Below, piece after piece: positions 7,473 through 18,382 of a stretch of DNA of 64,000 bases. This DNA is from Falsiroseomonas sp050563545. Its GTDB lineage: Bacteria; Pseudomonadota; Alphaproteobacteria; Acetobacterales; Acetobacteraceae. The translations under genes were made by a program, and so were the position numbers. The stretch is from assembly GCF_050563545.1 (NCBI RefSeq), contig NZ_JBNXUM010000004.1, positions 248,001 through 312,000 on the forward strand. The letters are read 5' to 3'. Positions within the stretch are counted from its first letter, which is position 1, and the number at the start of each line of letters is the position of its first letter. A model generated the notes under the pieces. It did not search any database and had not been told where the DNA came from. It saw only the letters and a list, made by a program, of their open reading frames with translations.

Positions 7473-9533
7473 CTACCCCGTCACCACTCTCGCGAGCGGC
7501 ACCGCCATCTCGCACACCAGCCCGTCGGGTTCCCAGCGGCGCGTGACGCGGCCGCCGAGCTGGTCGCGGATCGTCGCCTCGATCACCCGCGACCCGAAGC
7601 CGCGCCGGCGCGGCGGGCCGTCCGGCGCCGGGCCGCCCTGCTCCGCCCAGCGCAGCCGCAGCATTCCCGCCTCGGGGTCGCGTTCCCAGGTCAGCGACAA
7701 CCGGCCCTCCGGCACCGACAGCGCGCCGTACTTCGCCGCATTGGTCGCGAGCTCATGCAGCGCGAGCGAGAGCGGCTGTACCGCGGGCGCCGCGATGCGC
7801 AGCGCCGGGCCGCCGATCTCCGCGCGCGGATGGCCCTCGCGCGCGGCGCCGTCGGGCGTGAAGGCGGCCAGCGCGCCCTCCGCGAGATCGCGCAGTTCAG
7901 CCCCGGTCCAGGCGGCATCCGACAGCAGCACCTGCGCCCGCGCCAGAGCCGCGACGCGGCCTTCCACTGCGCGCGCGAAGGCCGCGGGGTCGTCGCGCGG
8001 CGCGAGCCGCACCGCCGCCTGTACCACGGCGAGCGCGTTCTTCGCGCGGTGGTCCACCTCGCGCGCCAGCAGCCGCAGCCGCTCCTCCGCGTTGCGGCGG
8101 GAGGAGACGTCGAAGACCACACCGGCCGCCCGCGCGGGTTCGCCCGCCGCGTCGCGTTCGGCCCGGCCGCGCGCGGCGAGCCACCGCTCCGTCCCATCCG
8201 CGGCCGGGACGCGGGTGCGGAATTCCGCCTCGTAGGGCTCATCGGCGGCCAGCGAGCGCCGGAAGGCCGCCTCCACCCGGACGCGGTCGGCGGGATGCAG
8301 CAGCGCCTGCCAGTCGGTGACGGTGGGATCGGCCGTGGTGCCGAAGAGCTGCCGCGCCTCCGGCGAGAGCCTGCCGCGGCCGGTGATGAGGTCGAGCTCC
8401 CAGATCCCGACCTGCGCGCCGGAGGTCGCGAGCCGCAGCCGCACCTCGCTGTCCGCCAGCGCCGCGGTACGCTCCGCCACCCGCACCTCGAGCCGCTCGT
8501 TCGCCTCGGCCAGCGCCTTCTGGTCGCGGCGCACCACCATCGCCAGGCCAAGCAGCGCAAGCGTCGCCGGCACGCCGATGGCGAGCTGCGCCATCACCGC
8601 CTTCAGCCAGTCCGCGATGATCGTATCGCGCGCGCGGCCGGCCTGCGCATAGGCCGGCCAGCCCTCGAGCCGGCGCATCACGGTGATGCGCCGCACGCCG
8701 TCGGCCCGCGAGGCGAATTCGAACACCTTGCGCGTCACGCCCTCGGCCGCGGCGGTGACGAAGGTGGAATCCGCGGGCAGGCGCATCGGACCGGTCTGGC
8801 CGAGGCTGCGGGCCAGCAGCTCCCCGTCGTTGCGCACCAGCGCGAGCACGTCGCCTTCCCGCGCCGCGAGCCGGCGCAGCCCCTCCGCGATGCGGTTGGG
8901 ATAGACCGAGAGGTTGACCAGCCCGTCGAACTCGCCGGGGGCGACGTCGGTGTTGCCGGTCCGCGTGCGCCGCCGGCTGACCGCGAAGAACAGCGCATTG
9001 TCGAGCCGGCCGACGCTCACGGTGCTGACATGCACCGGCAGTGCGTCGCCGGCCCGCAGCGCCAGGAAGAAGTCGCGATCGGCGACGACCGGGGTGTCCG
9101 ACGGCACGGGGTGGATGTTGGCGCTCAGCAGCGGGCGGCCGCGGCGGTCGATGACGAAGGACGCCTCGGCCTGAGGCAGTTCCCCGACCAGGGCACGCAG
9201 CTCGGCATGCAGATCTTCCCCGCGGGCGCGGATCTCGTCGTCCGACAGGCCGCGGAGGATCGCGTCCACGCGGCCGGCGGCAACCGCATGCGCGCTCAGC
9301 ACGCGCTCGCCGTATTCGGCGGCGGCGTCGGCGACGTGCTCGAGATCCACGATCGCCGCCCGCCAGGCCTGCCGCCAGGCCGAGACGGCGCCGGCCGCCA
9401 TCAGCAGCAGCGGCAGCGCGACCAGCGCGCCGAGCACGAGCGGCCAGAACCGGTCCGTCGGCACGCGGTAGGTGGGGCGCGGCGAGGCGGCGCCGAACCT
9501 GACGCCGATCGTGCCGCGCGGCGGCATGTGCAT
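7473..9533 (-). CDS. HWE-family sensor histidine kinase with periplasmic sensor and PAS domain
   Basis: Membrane sensor kinase of 686 aa. Order: membrane helix 1 (about 29-52), a periplasmic dCache-like sensor with ADRDFFLALRAGD, VSRRR and NLSVYPNR segments, helix 2 (QLAIGVPATLALLGLAMVV), a coiled linker, a PAS/PAC unit, then the HWE core. In the core the H-box is REVDHRAKN (His near 495) and the N-box is LALHELATNAAKYGALS. There is no receiver domain. The ATG at 9533 is chosen; an in-frame start at 9590 would add a stretch with CAA, TTA and AAT codons unlike the rest of the gene. The sensor and helix 2 are paralogous to those of the hybrid kinase at the left edge. HWE kinases often feed general-stress or light/redox responses; the signal here is unknown. 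Confidence 0.9.
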   Translation of the reverse strand: MHMPPRGTIGVRFGAASPRPTYRVPTDRFWPLVLGALVALPLLLMAAGAVSAWRQAWRAAIVDLEHVADAAAEYGERVLSAHAVAAGRVDAILRGLSDDEIRARGEDLHAELRALVGELPQAEASFVIDRRGRPLLSANIHPVPSDTPVVADRDFFLALRAGDALPVHVSTVSVGRLDNALFFAVSRRRTRTGNTDVAPGEFDGLVNLSVYPNRIAEGLRRLAAREGDVLALVRNDGELLARSLGQTGPMRLPADSTFVTAAAEGVTRKVFEFASRADGVRRITVMRRLEGWPAYAQAGRARDTIIADWLKAVMAQLAIGVPATLALLGLAMVVRRDQKALAEANERLEVRVAERTAALADSEVRLRLATSGAQVGIWELDLITGRGRLSPEARQLFGTTADPTVTDWQALLHPADRVRVEAAFRRSLAADEPYEAEFRTRVPAADGTERWLAARGRAERDAAGEPARAAGVVFDVSSRRNAEERLRLLAREVDHRAKNALAVVQAAVRLAPRDDPAAFARAVEGRVAALARAQVLLSDAAWTGAELRDLAEGALAAFTPDGAAREGHPRAEIGGPALRIAAPAVQPLSLALHELATNAAKYGALSVPEGRLSLTWERDPEAGMLRLRWAEQGGPAPDGPPRRRGFGSRVIEATIRDQLGGRVTRRWEPDGLVCEMAVPLARVVTG

Positions 9534-9663
9534 CGAAGTCAGGCATCCCCGCGAGACCCGCAGATTAGCCTCATCGCGTAAGGGTTGCATCACCGGCCAG
9601 TTCCCGTTCGCGTGATCGGCGCGCTTTGACGTGAGGCGCGCGGCTTCGCTCCGGGCGTGACAG
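9534..9663. other. Intergenic region upstream of the HWE kinase
   Basis: With the tandem repeat that follows, this makes a gap of about 300 bp between the kinase start and the stop of the solute-receptor gene. It probably holds the kinase promoter on the minus strand. No clear promoter elements or small gene were seen. Confidence 0.3.
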
Positions 9664-9849
9664 CCTGCGGTCGCGGCGGGCCGACGACCTTACGGTCGCG
9701 GCGGGACGACGACCTACGGTCGCGGCGGACCTACGGTCGCGGCGGGCCGACGACCTTACGGTCGAGGAGGGCCGACGACCTGCGGTCGCGGCGGACCTAC
9801 GGTCGCGGCGACGCGACGACCTTCGGCCTGCGGCCTACGGTCGCGCGGA
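9664..9849 (+). repeat. Tandem repeat with 66-bp higher-order period
   Basis: Nine units begin with CCT(T)A/GCGGTCG. Their lengths run 24, 25, 17 / 24, 25, 17 / 24, 14, 16 bp, so a 66-bp super-unit appears twice intact and once degraded. The core unit is CCTACGGTCGCGGCGG, usually extended by GCCGACGA. The last unit runs into the stop codon and last residues of the solute-receptor gene read on the minus strand. There are no unique spacers, so this is not a CRISPR array. Confidence 0.9.
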
Positions 9850-11412
9850 CTTCTCGATGTTCCACATCACGATGATCCCCGGCATCCCCAGCACGCCCTG
9901 CAACCGCGGGCTGTAGGCCACCGGCAGGAACCACTGGCCGAAGGGCAGGTAGGGCACGACGCGATAGGCGCTCTCGTGCAGCTCCGTCAGGATGCGCGTG
10001 CGCTCCTCCGCGCTGGCGGCATAAGGGAAGGCGTCGATCAGCGCCTGGTGGCGCTCGTCGCAGGGCCAGCCCGGCCAGGCGCGGTCGCAGCTTGCCTGCA
10101 TCGGCACGTTGCCCACGGGATCCGACGCGCCGAGGCCGTTCCAGAAGGTCAGCCCGAAATCCCAGCCGCCTTCGGCCGGCGGACGGCGGTTCGCGCGGCG
10201 CGTGCCCATGGTCGCGAAATCCATGGCCTGCACGTCCACGCGCATCCCGGCCTGCTGCAGCTGCTGCGCCAGCACCAGCGTCGCGGCATGCATGAAGGGA
10301 TTGTCGGTGGGGTCCATGATGACGATGGGGCGGCCGTCATAGCCGCTCTCGCGGATCAGCTGGCGCGCGCGGTCCATGTTGCGGCCGATCCCCTCCGGCA
10401 CGCCGGCATTCGTCTCCTGCGGGGAGCCGCAGACGAAGAAGGCGTGGCAGACGCGGTAAAGGTCGGGGTCGGGGAACATGGCCTGCAGGTAGTCGTTCTG
10501 GTCGGCGAGGTAGATCAGCGCCTGGCGCGCGCGGGGATCGCTGAAGGGCGGGTGCAGGTGATTCATGCGGATCATGCCCTGGAAGCCCAGCGTGTTGATC
10601 CGCTCGATCCGGATGCCCCGCCGGCGGAGCTGCGGCAGGAAATCCACGCCCGGCGTCTCCACGAAGTCCACCTCGCCCTGCATCAGCGCCAGCGCCGCGG
10701 TCTGCGCATTGGCGATGTTCAGCCACTCCACCCGGTCCACCAGCACGCGCTTGCCGCCCGCGGTGCCGGAGGCCGGCTCGCCGCGCGGGCGATACGCCTC
10801 GTTCCGGCGATAGGCCACGCGGCTGCCGGGGATCCAGCCTGCGCGGTCGAAGACGAAGGGCCCGCTGCCCGTGGCGTCCTGGATGTTCTGGAAGGGATCG
10901 GTCGCGGCGATGCGCGCCGGCATGATCGCCGGCATGTTGCCCGCGGGCTTGGACAGCGCGTCGAGCATCAGCGCGTAGGGCCGGCGCAGCGTCCAGGTCA
11001 CGTTGCGCCCGTCGGGCTCGAGCGAGACCGTGATCCCCGCGATCTGCCGCCCGTGCGGGTCGCGCGCGGCCCAGCGCCGCAGCGACGCCACGACATCCTC
11101 GCCCGTCACCGGCGCGCCGTCGTGGAAGGCGAGCCCCTCGCGCAGCGTGAAGCGCCAGACCAGGCCGTCGGGCGAGGTCGAGAAGCCCTCGACCATCTGG
11201 GGCTGCGGGCGCTGCTGCGCGTCGCGGCCGAAGAGCTGGTCGTAGACCATGTGGGCGTGGGACTGCACGACCCCCGCGGTGGTGTTGATGGGATCGAGCG
11301 TCTGCAGGTCGGCGTTCGGCACGACGCGAAGGATGCGGCTCTCCGGCACCTGCGCCATCGCGCTTCCCGCGCCGAGCGCCAGCGCGGCGACGAGGGTCGC
11401 GATCCTGTTCAT
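9835..11412 (-). CDS. ABC transporter substrate-binding protein, family 5 (peptide/opine type)
   Basis: Periplasmic receptor of 525 aa for a dipeptide, oligopeptide or nickel/opine-type ABC importer. An N-terminal signal peptide (MNRIATLVAALALGAGSAMAQ) precedes the SBP_bac_5 fold, whose signatures are LQTLDPINTTAGVVQSHAHM, FTLREGLAFHDGAPVTGEDV and DATGSGPFVF. The ATG at 11412 has a strong upstream GGGAGAG. It is the last gene of a minus-strand run (dipeptidase, GST, receptor), spaced 14 bp after the GST. The membrane and ATPase components of a matching importer are not in the window, so it is an orphan receptor here. Its C-terminus abuts a tandem repeat. Confidence 0.9.
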   Translation of the reverse strand: MNRIATLVAALALGAGSAMAQVPESRILRVVPNADLQTLDPINTTAGVVQSHAHMVYDQLFGRDAQQRPQPQMVEGFSTSPDGLVWRFTLREGLAFHDGAPVTGEDVVASLRRWAARDPHGRQIAGITVSLEPDGRNVTWTLRRPYALMLDALSKPAGNMPAIMPARIAATDPFQNIQDATGSGPFVFDRAGWIPGSRVAYRRNEAYRPRGEPASGTAGGKRVLVDRVEWLNIANAQTAALALMQGEVDFVETPGVDFLPQLRRRGIRIERINTLGFQGMIRMNHLHPPFSDPRARQALIYLADQNDYLQAMFPDPDLYRVCHAFFVCGSPQETNAGVPEGIGRNMDRARQLIRESGYDGRPIVIMDPTDNPFMHAATLVLAQQLQQAGMRVDVQAMDFATMGTRRANRRPPAEGGWDFGLTFWNGLGASDPVGNVPMQASCDRAWPGWPCDERHQALIDAFPYAASAEERTRILTELHESAYRVVPYLPFGQWFLPVAYSPRLQGVLGMPGIIVMWNIEKSARP

Positions 11413-11426
11413 CTGTTCTCTCCCGG

Positions 11427-12041
11427 TTATTCCAGCTTCGCGCCCGCCGGCACGGCCATGCCGCGCTGCACCGCCGGACGCCCACCCACCTCGGCGAACC
11501 ATCGCGCGAGATGCGGATGGTCGTCGAGCGACATCGCCGCCCAGCCATGCTTCGCGACCCAGGGGTATGCCGCGATATCCGCGATGGAATAGTCGCCCGC
11601 GAGGTGGCGGCGGTCCTTCAGCCGCCCGTCCAGCAGACGGTACACCCGCGCGACCAGCGCGACGCTGTGCGCCCGCGCCGCTTCCGGCTTCTCCGGCGCG
11701 AGCTCCGTCCAGTGATGCGCCTGGCCCGTGAAGGGGCCGAGCGAGGTCATCGCCACCATGAACCAGGCCAGCACCTCGGCCCGCGCCGCCGGGTCGCGCG
11801 GCAGGAAGCGGTGATGCGCCTCGGCCAGGTGCAGCAGGATCGCCCCGCTCTCGAACAGCACGAGCTCGTCGAGCTGCAGGATCGGGACCTTGCCATAGGG
11901 ATTGAGCGCCAGGATCTCCGGCGCGAACTGCTCGCCGGCGCGGATGTTCACGCCATGCGCGTGATACGCCAGGCCCAGCTCCTCCAGCATGATGGAGACG
12001 CGCTGCGAGTTGGGCGTGGCCCAGCCATGGAAGACGATCAT
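11427..12041 (-). CDS. Glutathione S-transferase family protein
   Basis: Cytoplasmic 204-aa GST: thioredoxin-like N-terminal domain (about 1-80) with ATPNSQRV, NPYGKVPILQ (cis-Pro) and FESGAILLHLA, then an all-helical C-terminal domain with SIADIAAYPWV. It resembles the bacterial Nu/YfcG group, where a TPN motif replaces a catalytic Ser or Tyr. The substrate is unknown. It is 19 bp downstream of the dipeptidase and 14 bp upstream of the receptor gene, so all three are likely co-transcribed. The grouping suggests uptake and processing of peptides or conjugates. Confidence 0.9.
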   Translation of the reverse strand: MIVFHGWATPNSQRVSIMLEELGLAYHAHGVNIRAGEQFAPEILALNPYGKVPILQLDELVLFESGAILLHLAEAHHRFLPRDPAARAEVLAWFMVAMTSLGPFTGQAHHWTELAPEKPEAARAHSVALVARVYRLLDGRLKDRRHLAGDYSIADIAAYPWVAKHGWAAMSLDDHPHLARWFAEVGGRPAVQRGMAVPAGAKLE

Positions 12042-12060
12042 CCCGCGACCTCGTCGGCGT

Positions 12061-13080
12061 TCAAGCCCGCGCCGCCAGCGCGGCGTTGCGCATCAGCCGC
12101 AGGAAATTCCCGCTCCAGAGCAGCCCGATCTCGCGCGCGCTGTAGCCGCGGCGCAGAAGCTCCGCCGTCAGCGCCTTGCTGCGCGCGGCGTCGGGCCAGT
12201 CCGACAGCCAGCCCCCGCCGTCGAAATCCGACGACATCCCGACATGCTCGATGCCGATCCGCCGCACGGCGTGGTCCACATGGTCCATGTAGTCCGCGAC
12301 GGAGGCCGGCGGGTTGTTCACCCCCTCCCTCCCCTTCTTCAGGAAGCCCGAGACCGCGGTGATCTGCACCAGCCCCGCCACGTCCTTGATCGCGTCGAGC
12401 TGTTCGTCGTCGAGGTTGCGCGGATGGTCGCAGAGCGCCCGGCAGCACGCATGCGTCGCCACGACCGGCGTGCGGGAAGCCGCGGCCGCCTGCAGCATCG
12501 CGTCGCGCGACGCGTGGGAGACATCCACCAGCAGCCCGACCCGGTTCATCTCCGCAATCGCCGCGCGGCCCAGCGCGGACAGCCCGCCATGCCGCATCTC
12601 CGCGTCGCCGAGGTCCTGCCTCGGGATCGCGCTGTCCGCCAGCAGGTTGTGCCCGTTATGCGTCAGCGTGACATAGGTCGCGCCGAGCGACTTCCACAGC
12701 GCCAGGCGCGACAGGTCCTCGCCCATGGCGTAGCCGTTCTCCACCGCGCAGACCACGCCGAGATGGCCCTTCGCCTTCGCCGCCTCGAGCGACGCCGCGT
12801 CGGCGCAGAAGTCGCGATCGCCGCCGGCGGTGCCGCGGATGTGGCGCAGCATCGCTTCGGCCCGCGCCGCGGCCTCGGCATGGCCCGCCTCGTTCAGCGG
12901 CCCCTGCGGGAGATAGGCGATGAAGATCACCGCGTTCAGCCCGCCGCGGCGCATCTTCTGGAAGTCCACGCGGCGCTGCGTCTCGCCCTCGGGGTTGGGC
13001 GTGTTGGGCCAGGGGATGTCCACATGGGTGTCGAGGGTCAGCGTCGCCGCATGGATCGCCGCGGCCTCCCGGTCCTGCAT
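12061..13080 (-). CDS. Membrane dipeptidase (peptidase family M19)
   Basis: Zinc dipeptidase of the renal-dipeptidase family, 339 aa, TIM-barrel fold. Metal-site signatures are DTHVDIPWP (HxD), the LTHNGHN segment, LVDVSHAS, VVATHACCRAL, and IGIEHVGMSSDFDGGG near the C-terminus. Family members hydrolyse dipeptides, including those with a C-terminal D-residue. No signal peptide is visible, unlike the secreted eukaryotic forms. It is the first gene of the dipeptidase-GST-receptor operon, divergent from the CBS-domain gene (141 bp between starts). Confidence 0.92.
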   Translation of the reverse strand: MQDREAAAIHAATLTLDTHVDIPWPNTPNPEGETQRRVDFQKMRRGGLNAVIFIAYLPQGPLNEAGHAEAAARAEAMLRHIRGTAGGDRDFCADAASLEAAKAKGHLGVVCAVENGYAMGEDLSRLALWKSLGATYVTLTHNGHNLLADSAIPRQDLGDAEMRHGGLSALGRAAIAEMNRVGLLVDVSHASRDAMLQAAAASRTPVVATHACCRALCDHPRNLDDEQLDAIKDVAGLVQITAVSGFLKKGREGVNNPPASVADYMDHVDHAVRRIGIEHVGMSSDFDGGGWLSDWPDAARSKALTAELLRRGYSAREIGLLWSGNFLRLMRNAALAARA

Positions 13081-13221
13081 GTCAGAGCATCCCTCCAGCG
13101 GCGGAAAGGCTGGGACGCGGCCGGCGCAGCGTCAACCGCCGCAGCCGCCGCGCTCGCGCGCTTCTGGGTTGCGCAACGGCACCGCCGCGCGACACCCTCC
13201 CCCGAGACTCAGGAGGCAGGC

Positions 13222-13647
13222 ATGCACGACCACCCGATCGCCGAACTCCTCCACCACCGCGACCCCGTCACCCTGCCGCCCGAGGCGAGCGTGCAGGACG
13301 CCTGCCGGCTGATGTGCCGGCACCGCGTCGGCTGCGTGCTGGTGGTGGACCACCATGAACGCTTGGTCGGCATCTTCACCGGGCGCGACGCGGTGGAGCG
13401 GATCGGCGCCGAATGCCTCGACCCCGCGAAGACGCACCTGTCGGCCGTGATGACCCGCCACCCCCATACCCTGGCGCCGGAAGCCGGCGCGCTGGAAGCG
13501 CTGCGCCTGATGCAGGATGGCGGCTTCCGCCATGTCCCCCTGTTGCGGGACGGGCTGGTCGTGGGCGTGGTCTCGCGCGGGGATTTCCGGGCCCAGCAGC
13601 ACGCTCGTCTCAACGAGGAGACGGGCCTCTGGGAGACGATGCGCTGA
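13222..13647 (+). CDS. CBS domain-pair protein
   Basis: Stand-alone tandem CBS protein of 141 aa; such modules bind adenine nucleotides and act as regulatory sensors. Two repeats are visible: about 10-65 (VQDACRLMCRHRVGCVLVVD, GIFTGRDAVER) and about 75-130 (VMTRHPHTL, ALRLMQDGGFRHVPLL, GVVSRGDFR). The ATG at 13222 has an AGGAGG five bases upstream. No partner enzyme is fused. The cellular target is unknown. Confidence 0.9.
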   Translation: MHDHPIAELLHHRDPVTLPPEASVQDACRLMCRHRVGCVLVVDHHERLVGIFTGRDAVERIGAECLDPAKTHLSAVMTRHPHTLAPEAGALEALRLMQDGGFRHVPLLRDGLVVGVVSRGDFRAQQHARLNEETGLWETMR

Positions 13648-13805
13648 TCCCAAATAAAATGGCGGGATTATTGAAAATCGGTTAACCCGCGACTTGTATC
13701 CCTCCTCCAGCGTCCCCATCCGTACCGGGGGTGCGGGTCTCGCGGCCTCGTGCACTGGCGGCCGGCCAGCGTCTCGGAAGGGCGATCGGATAGGGAGGTC
13801 ATGGA

Positions 13806-14153
13806 ATGCCGGATAGCGTGGCGCAGCGGGGTGACGAGCGGGAACGCGTGCTGGCGGCGGCGGCGGAATTCGCCGATGGCGGCCTGGCCGAGCGGATGCG
13901 GCTGGACGCCGCGGCGCGGGTGGTCGTGACGGCCCGGCGCCTGCTGGGCGTGGCGCCGCGCGAAGCCGCGACCGGCGCCTCCGCGGCCCCGGTGCTGCGC
14001 GTCGCGCGCGCCTGGGATCCGGCAGCATTGACCGCCGCCGAGCATGTCGAGCACCTCGCGCCGGCCGAGCTTGATGCCTTCCTCGCCGCCGCCCCGCGCT
14101 GGGCGGCCAACCTGCGCGACGCCACCCGGGCGGACACACGCCGGGCGGCCTGA
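13806..14153 (+). CDS. Hypothetical protein, 115 aa
   Basis: Not recognised. Gene status rests on an upstream GGGAGGT, an ATG at 13806 and strongly GC-biased third positions. The sequence is Ala/Arg-rich and probably helical (ERERVLAAAAEFADGGLAERMRL), with a leucine-rich middle (RRLLGV) and a second helical half (AAEHVEHLAPAELDAFLAAAPRWA). No signal peptide or membrane helix. It precedes corA on the same strand by 124 bp. Confidence 0.55.
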   Translation: MPDSVAQRGDERERVLAAAAEFADGGLAERMRLDAAARVVVTARRLLGVAPREAATGASAAPVLRVARAWDPAALTAAEHVEHLAPAELDAFLAAAPRWAANLRDATRADTRRAA

Positions 14154-14222
14154 GCGCCCCGCTTCCGTCACCGAACCAGGGAGCAGCCACGGTTGCGGTG
14201 GCGCGTCCCGCCCCGGGCTCCT

Positions 14223-14279
14223 ATCCTGTCGCCAACCGATGGAGGGAGGCGCCGGCACGCGCCTTGCCGGCGACAGGAT
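14223..14279 (+). promoter_or_regulatory. Leader hairpin overlapping the corA start codon
   Basis: An 11-bp perfect inverted repeat, ATCCTGTCGCC (14223-14233) and GGCGACAGGAT (14269-14279), has a 35-nt loop. The right arm contains the likely ribosome-binding purines and the AT of the ATG at 14278, so folding would hide the translation start. Regulation by structure is inferred. Confidence 0.45.
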
Positions 14280-15297
14280 GATGGAAGGATCGGTCGCAAC
14301 GCGGGCAGCTGCCGAGCCGGGTGAACGGCGAGGCATCGTCGCCTCCGCGGCCTATGCCGGCGGGCAGCGCATCAAGGACATCGCGCTGGACGAGGCCGGA
14401 GACTGGGCGCACCGGAGCGGCCATTTCGTCTGGATCGGCCTGCACGCGCCCGACCCTTCCGATCTCGAGGAGGTCCGCCGCCAGTTCGACCTCCATCCGC
14501 TGGCGATCGAGGATGCCGGCAAGGCGCACCAGCAGCCCAAGCTCGAACGCTACGGCGAGACGCTCTTCATCGTCGCGCGCACCGCGCAGATCGTGGACGG
14601 CCACATCGCCTTCGGCGAGACGCATCTCTTCATCGGCCGCGGCTTCCTCGTCTCGGTCCGCCACGGCGCCTCGGCTTCCTACACGCCGGTCCGGCTGCGC
14701 TACGAATCCTGCCCGACCCAGCTCGCCCGCGGCGAGACCTATGTCCTGCATGGCGTGCTCGACTTCATCGTGGACAACTACATGCCCGTCATCGCCCGCA
14801 TCCATGAGGAGGTGGAGGCGATCGAGGACAAGGTGCTCGCCGCCGGCCTGATGCGCGCGGACATCGAGCGGCTGTACGAGCTGCGCCGCGACCTGCTGAA
14901 GCTCCGCAACGCCGTGGTGCCGCTGGTCGAGGTCTGCCGCCGACTCGAGCACCCCGAGGTGCTGGAGGTGGACGAGGCGATGCGCCTGCTGTTCCGCGAC
15001 GTGACCGACCATGTCCGGCGGGTGCAGGAGGACATCACCTCCCTGCGGGAGGTGCTGGCCTTCGCCTTCGAGGCGAGCCTGCTGATCGGCCAGGCCGAGC
15101 AGACCGTGACGACGCGGCGGCTGGCGGCCTGGGCCGCGATCCTCGCCGTGCCGACGGCGATCGCGGGCATCTACGGCATGAACTTCGACAACATGCCGGA
15201 GCTGCGCTGGGCCCAGGGCTATTTCCTGGTGCTCGGCGTCATCATCGCGGCCTGCGGCACGCTCTACGTGAAGTTCCGCCGGCTGGGCTGGCTATAG
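14278..15297 (+). CDS. corA: CorA-family divalent metal ion transporter
   Basis: Inner-membrane pentameric channel for Mg2+ (or Co2+/Ni2+/Zn2+), 339 aa. A large cytoplasmic N-terminal domain (about 1-270) with the HPLAIEDAGKAHQQPKLERY segment and a long stalk helix leads to two C-terminal membrane helices. The signature YGMNFDNMPEL follows helix 1. The ATG at 14278 is preferred; 14281 and 14239 are alternatives. It is a monocistronic gene followed by a hairpin and convergent with the molybdenum hydroxylase gene. Ion specificity cannot be read from sequence. Confidence 0.93.
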   Translation: MMEGSVATRAAAEPGERRGIVASAAYAGGQRIKDIALDEAGDWAHRSGHFVWIGLHAPDPSDLEEVRRQFDLHPLAIEDAGKAHQQPKLERYGETLFIVARTAQIVDGHIAFGETHLFIGRGFLVSVRHGASASYTPVRLRYESCPTQLARGETYVLHGVLDFIVDNYMPVIARIHEEVEAIEDKVLAAGLMRADIERLYELRRDLLKLRNAVVPLVEVCRRLEHPEVLEVDEAMRLLFRDVTDHVRRVQEDITSLREVLAFAFEASLLIGQAEQTVTTRRLAAWAAILAVPTAIAGIYGMNFDNMPELRWAQGYFLVLGVIIAACGTLYVKFRRLGWL

Positions 15298-15318
15298 GCG
15301 CGGCGCGGCGAAGAAAAA

Positions 15319-15347
15319 GCCCTCTCCACCCGCAGGGGGGAGAGGGC
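15319..15347 (+). terminator. Terminator hairpin after corA
   Basis: 9-bp perfect stem GCCCTCTCC / GGAGAGGGC, then CCTTTGGT, 21 bp after the corA stop and 12 bp before the convergent gene's stop. Probably bidirectional. Confidence 0.6.
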
Positions 15348-15359
15348 CCTTTGGTCCCC

Positions 15360-17723
<2,364 letters not shown>

Positions 17724-17742
17724 TGCGTCGTCCTGGACTTCC

Positions 17743-17781
17743 CCCTCCCCCGCGGTTGCGGGGGAGGGCTGGGGAGGGGGC
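17743..17781 (+). repeat. C-rich dispersed palindromic repeat, copy 2
   Basis: CCCTCCCCCGC, spacer GGTT, GCGGGGGAGGG, then CTGGGGAGGGGGC. It lies 19 bp upstream of the minus-strand start of the molybdenum hydroxylase gene. Same family as 5663-5700 and 56261-56299. Confidence 0.75.
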
Positions 17782-17918
17782 CTTGTCGGAACCCCTATAC
17801 CCTAGTCGCCCCTCCCGCTTTGCCAACCACCCCGCCTCATTCCGCGACTGGCGCGGGTGATCCCGGCCCAGGCTTCCGGTCCGGGCCGAGGCAGGGGCGC
17901 GGGGGATGCCGGGGCCGG

Positions 17919-18308
17919 TCAGGGCGCGGGCTCCGCAATGTGGAAGTCGGGCGCGGCCGGATCCACGAAGGCCGTCTGCAGCGTCAGCACCGCGCAGCCG
18001 CCGCGGCTCTCATGCGGGCCGTGCACCGTCCCCACGGGATGGGTCACGAAGGAGCCCGGCCCGAGCACGACGCCGGCATTGATGAAGTCGCCTTCCAGCA
18101 CGTAATGCGCCTCGGCGCCGTCGCGGTGGAAATGGGCGGGGATGCGCGCGCCCGGCGCGATGCGGATGATGGTCGTGACCAGCCCCCGCGCGGCGTCCAC
18201 GTTGATCAGCGTCGCGGTGATGCCGCCCGGCGTCGCGCCGGGGATCGCGAAGGGGACCTCGGGCGCCGTCCCGTCCAGGACGACGAGGGAAGGCGGGGTG
18301 TCGCTCAT
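17919..18308 (-). CDS. Small cupin-domain protein
   Basis: Single-domain cupin of 129 aa. Motif 1 is GARIPAHFHRDGAEAHYVLEG (His, His and Glu metal ligands), and motif 2 is the PVGTVHGPH segment with the fourth His. Such proteins are metal-binding dioxygenases, isomerases or sensors; the substrate cannot be told. The ATG at 18308 has GGAGAAG upstream. It lies 74 bp downstream of the broken AraC-type gene on the same strand and may have been its partner or target. Confidence 0.85.
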   Translation of the reverse strand: MSDTPPSLVVLDGTAPEVPFAIPGATPGGITATLINVDAARGLVTTIIRIAPGARIPAHFHRDGAEAHYVLEGDFINAGVVLGPGSFVTHPVGTVHGPHESRGGCAVLTLQTAFVDPAAPDFHIAEPAP

Positions 18309-18382
18309 GCAGCTTCTCCAGGGGTCGGAGGCCCCGATCTGGCCTCCCCCGCGGCCGGCTTCTTGAACGATCCTGCGGCGGA

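Noticed and set aside
9664..9849. CRISPR array
   Set aside because: Repeats of 14-25 bp run directly into each other with no unique spacers and no cas genes nearby; it is a higher-order tandem repeat.
13682..13687. CtrA box upstream of the 115-aa hypothetical gene
   Set aside because: A single TTAACC without a spaced partner half-site is expected by chance.
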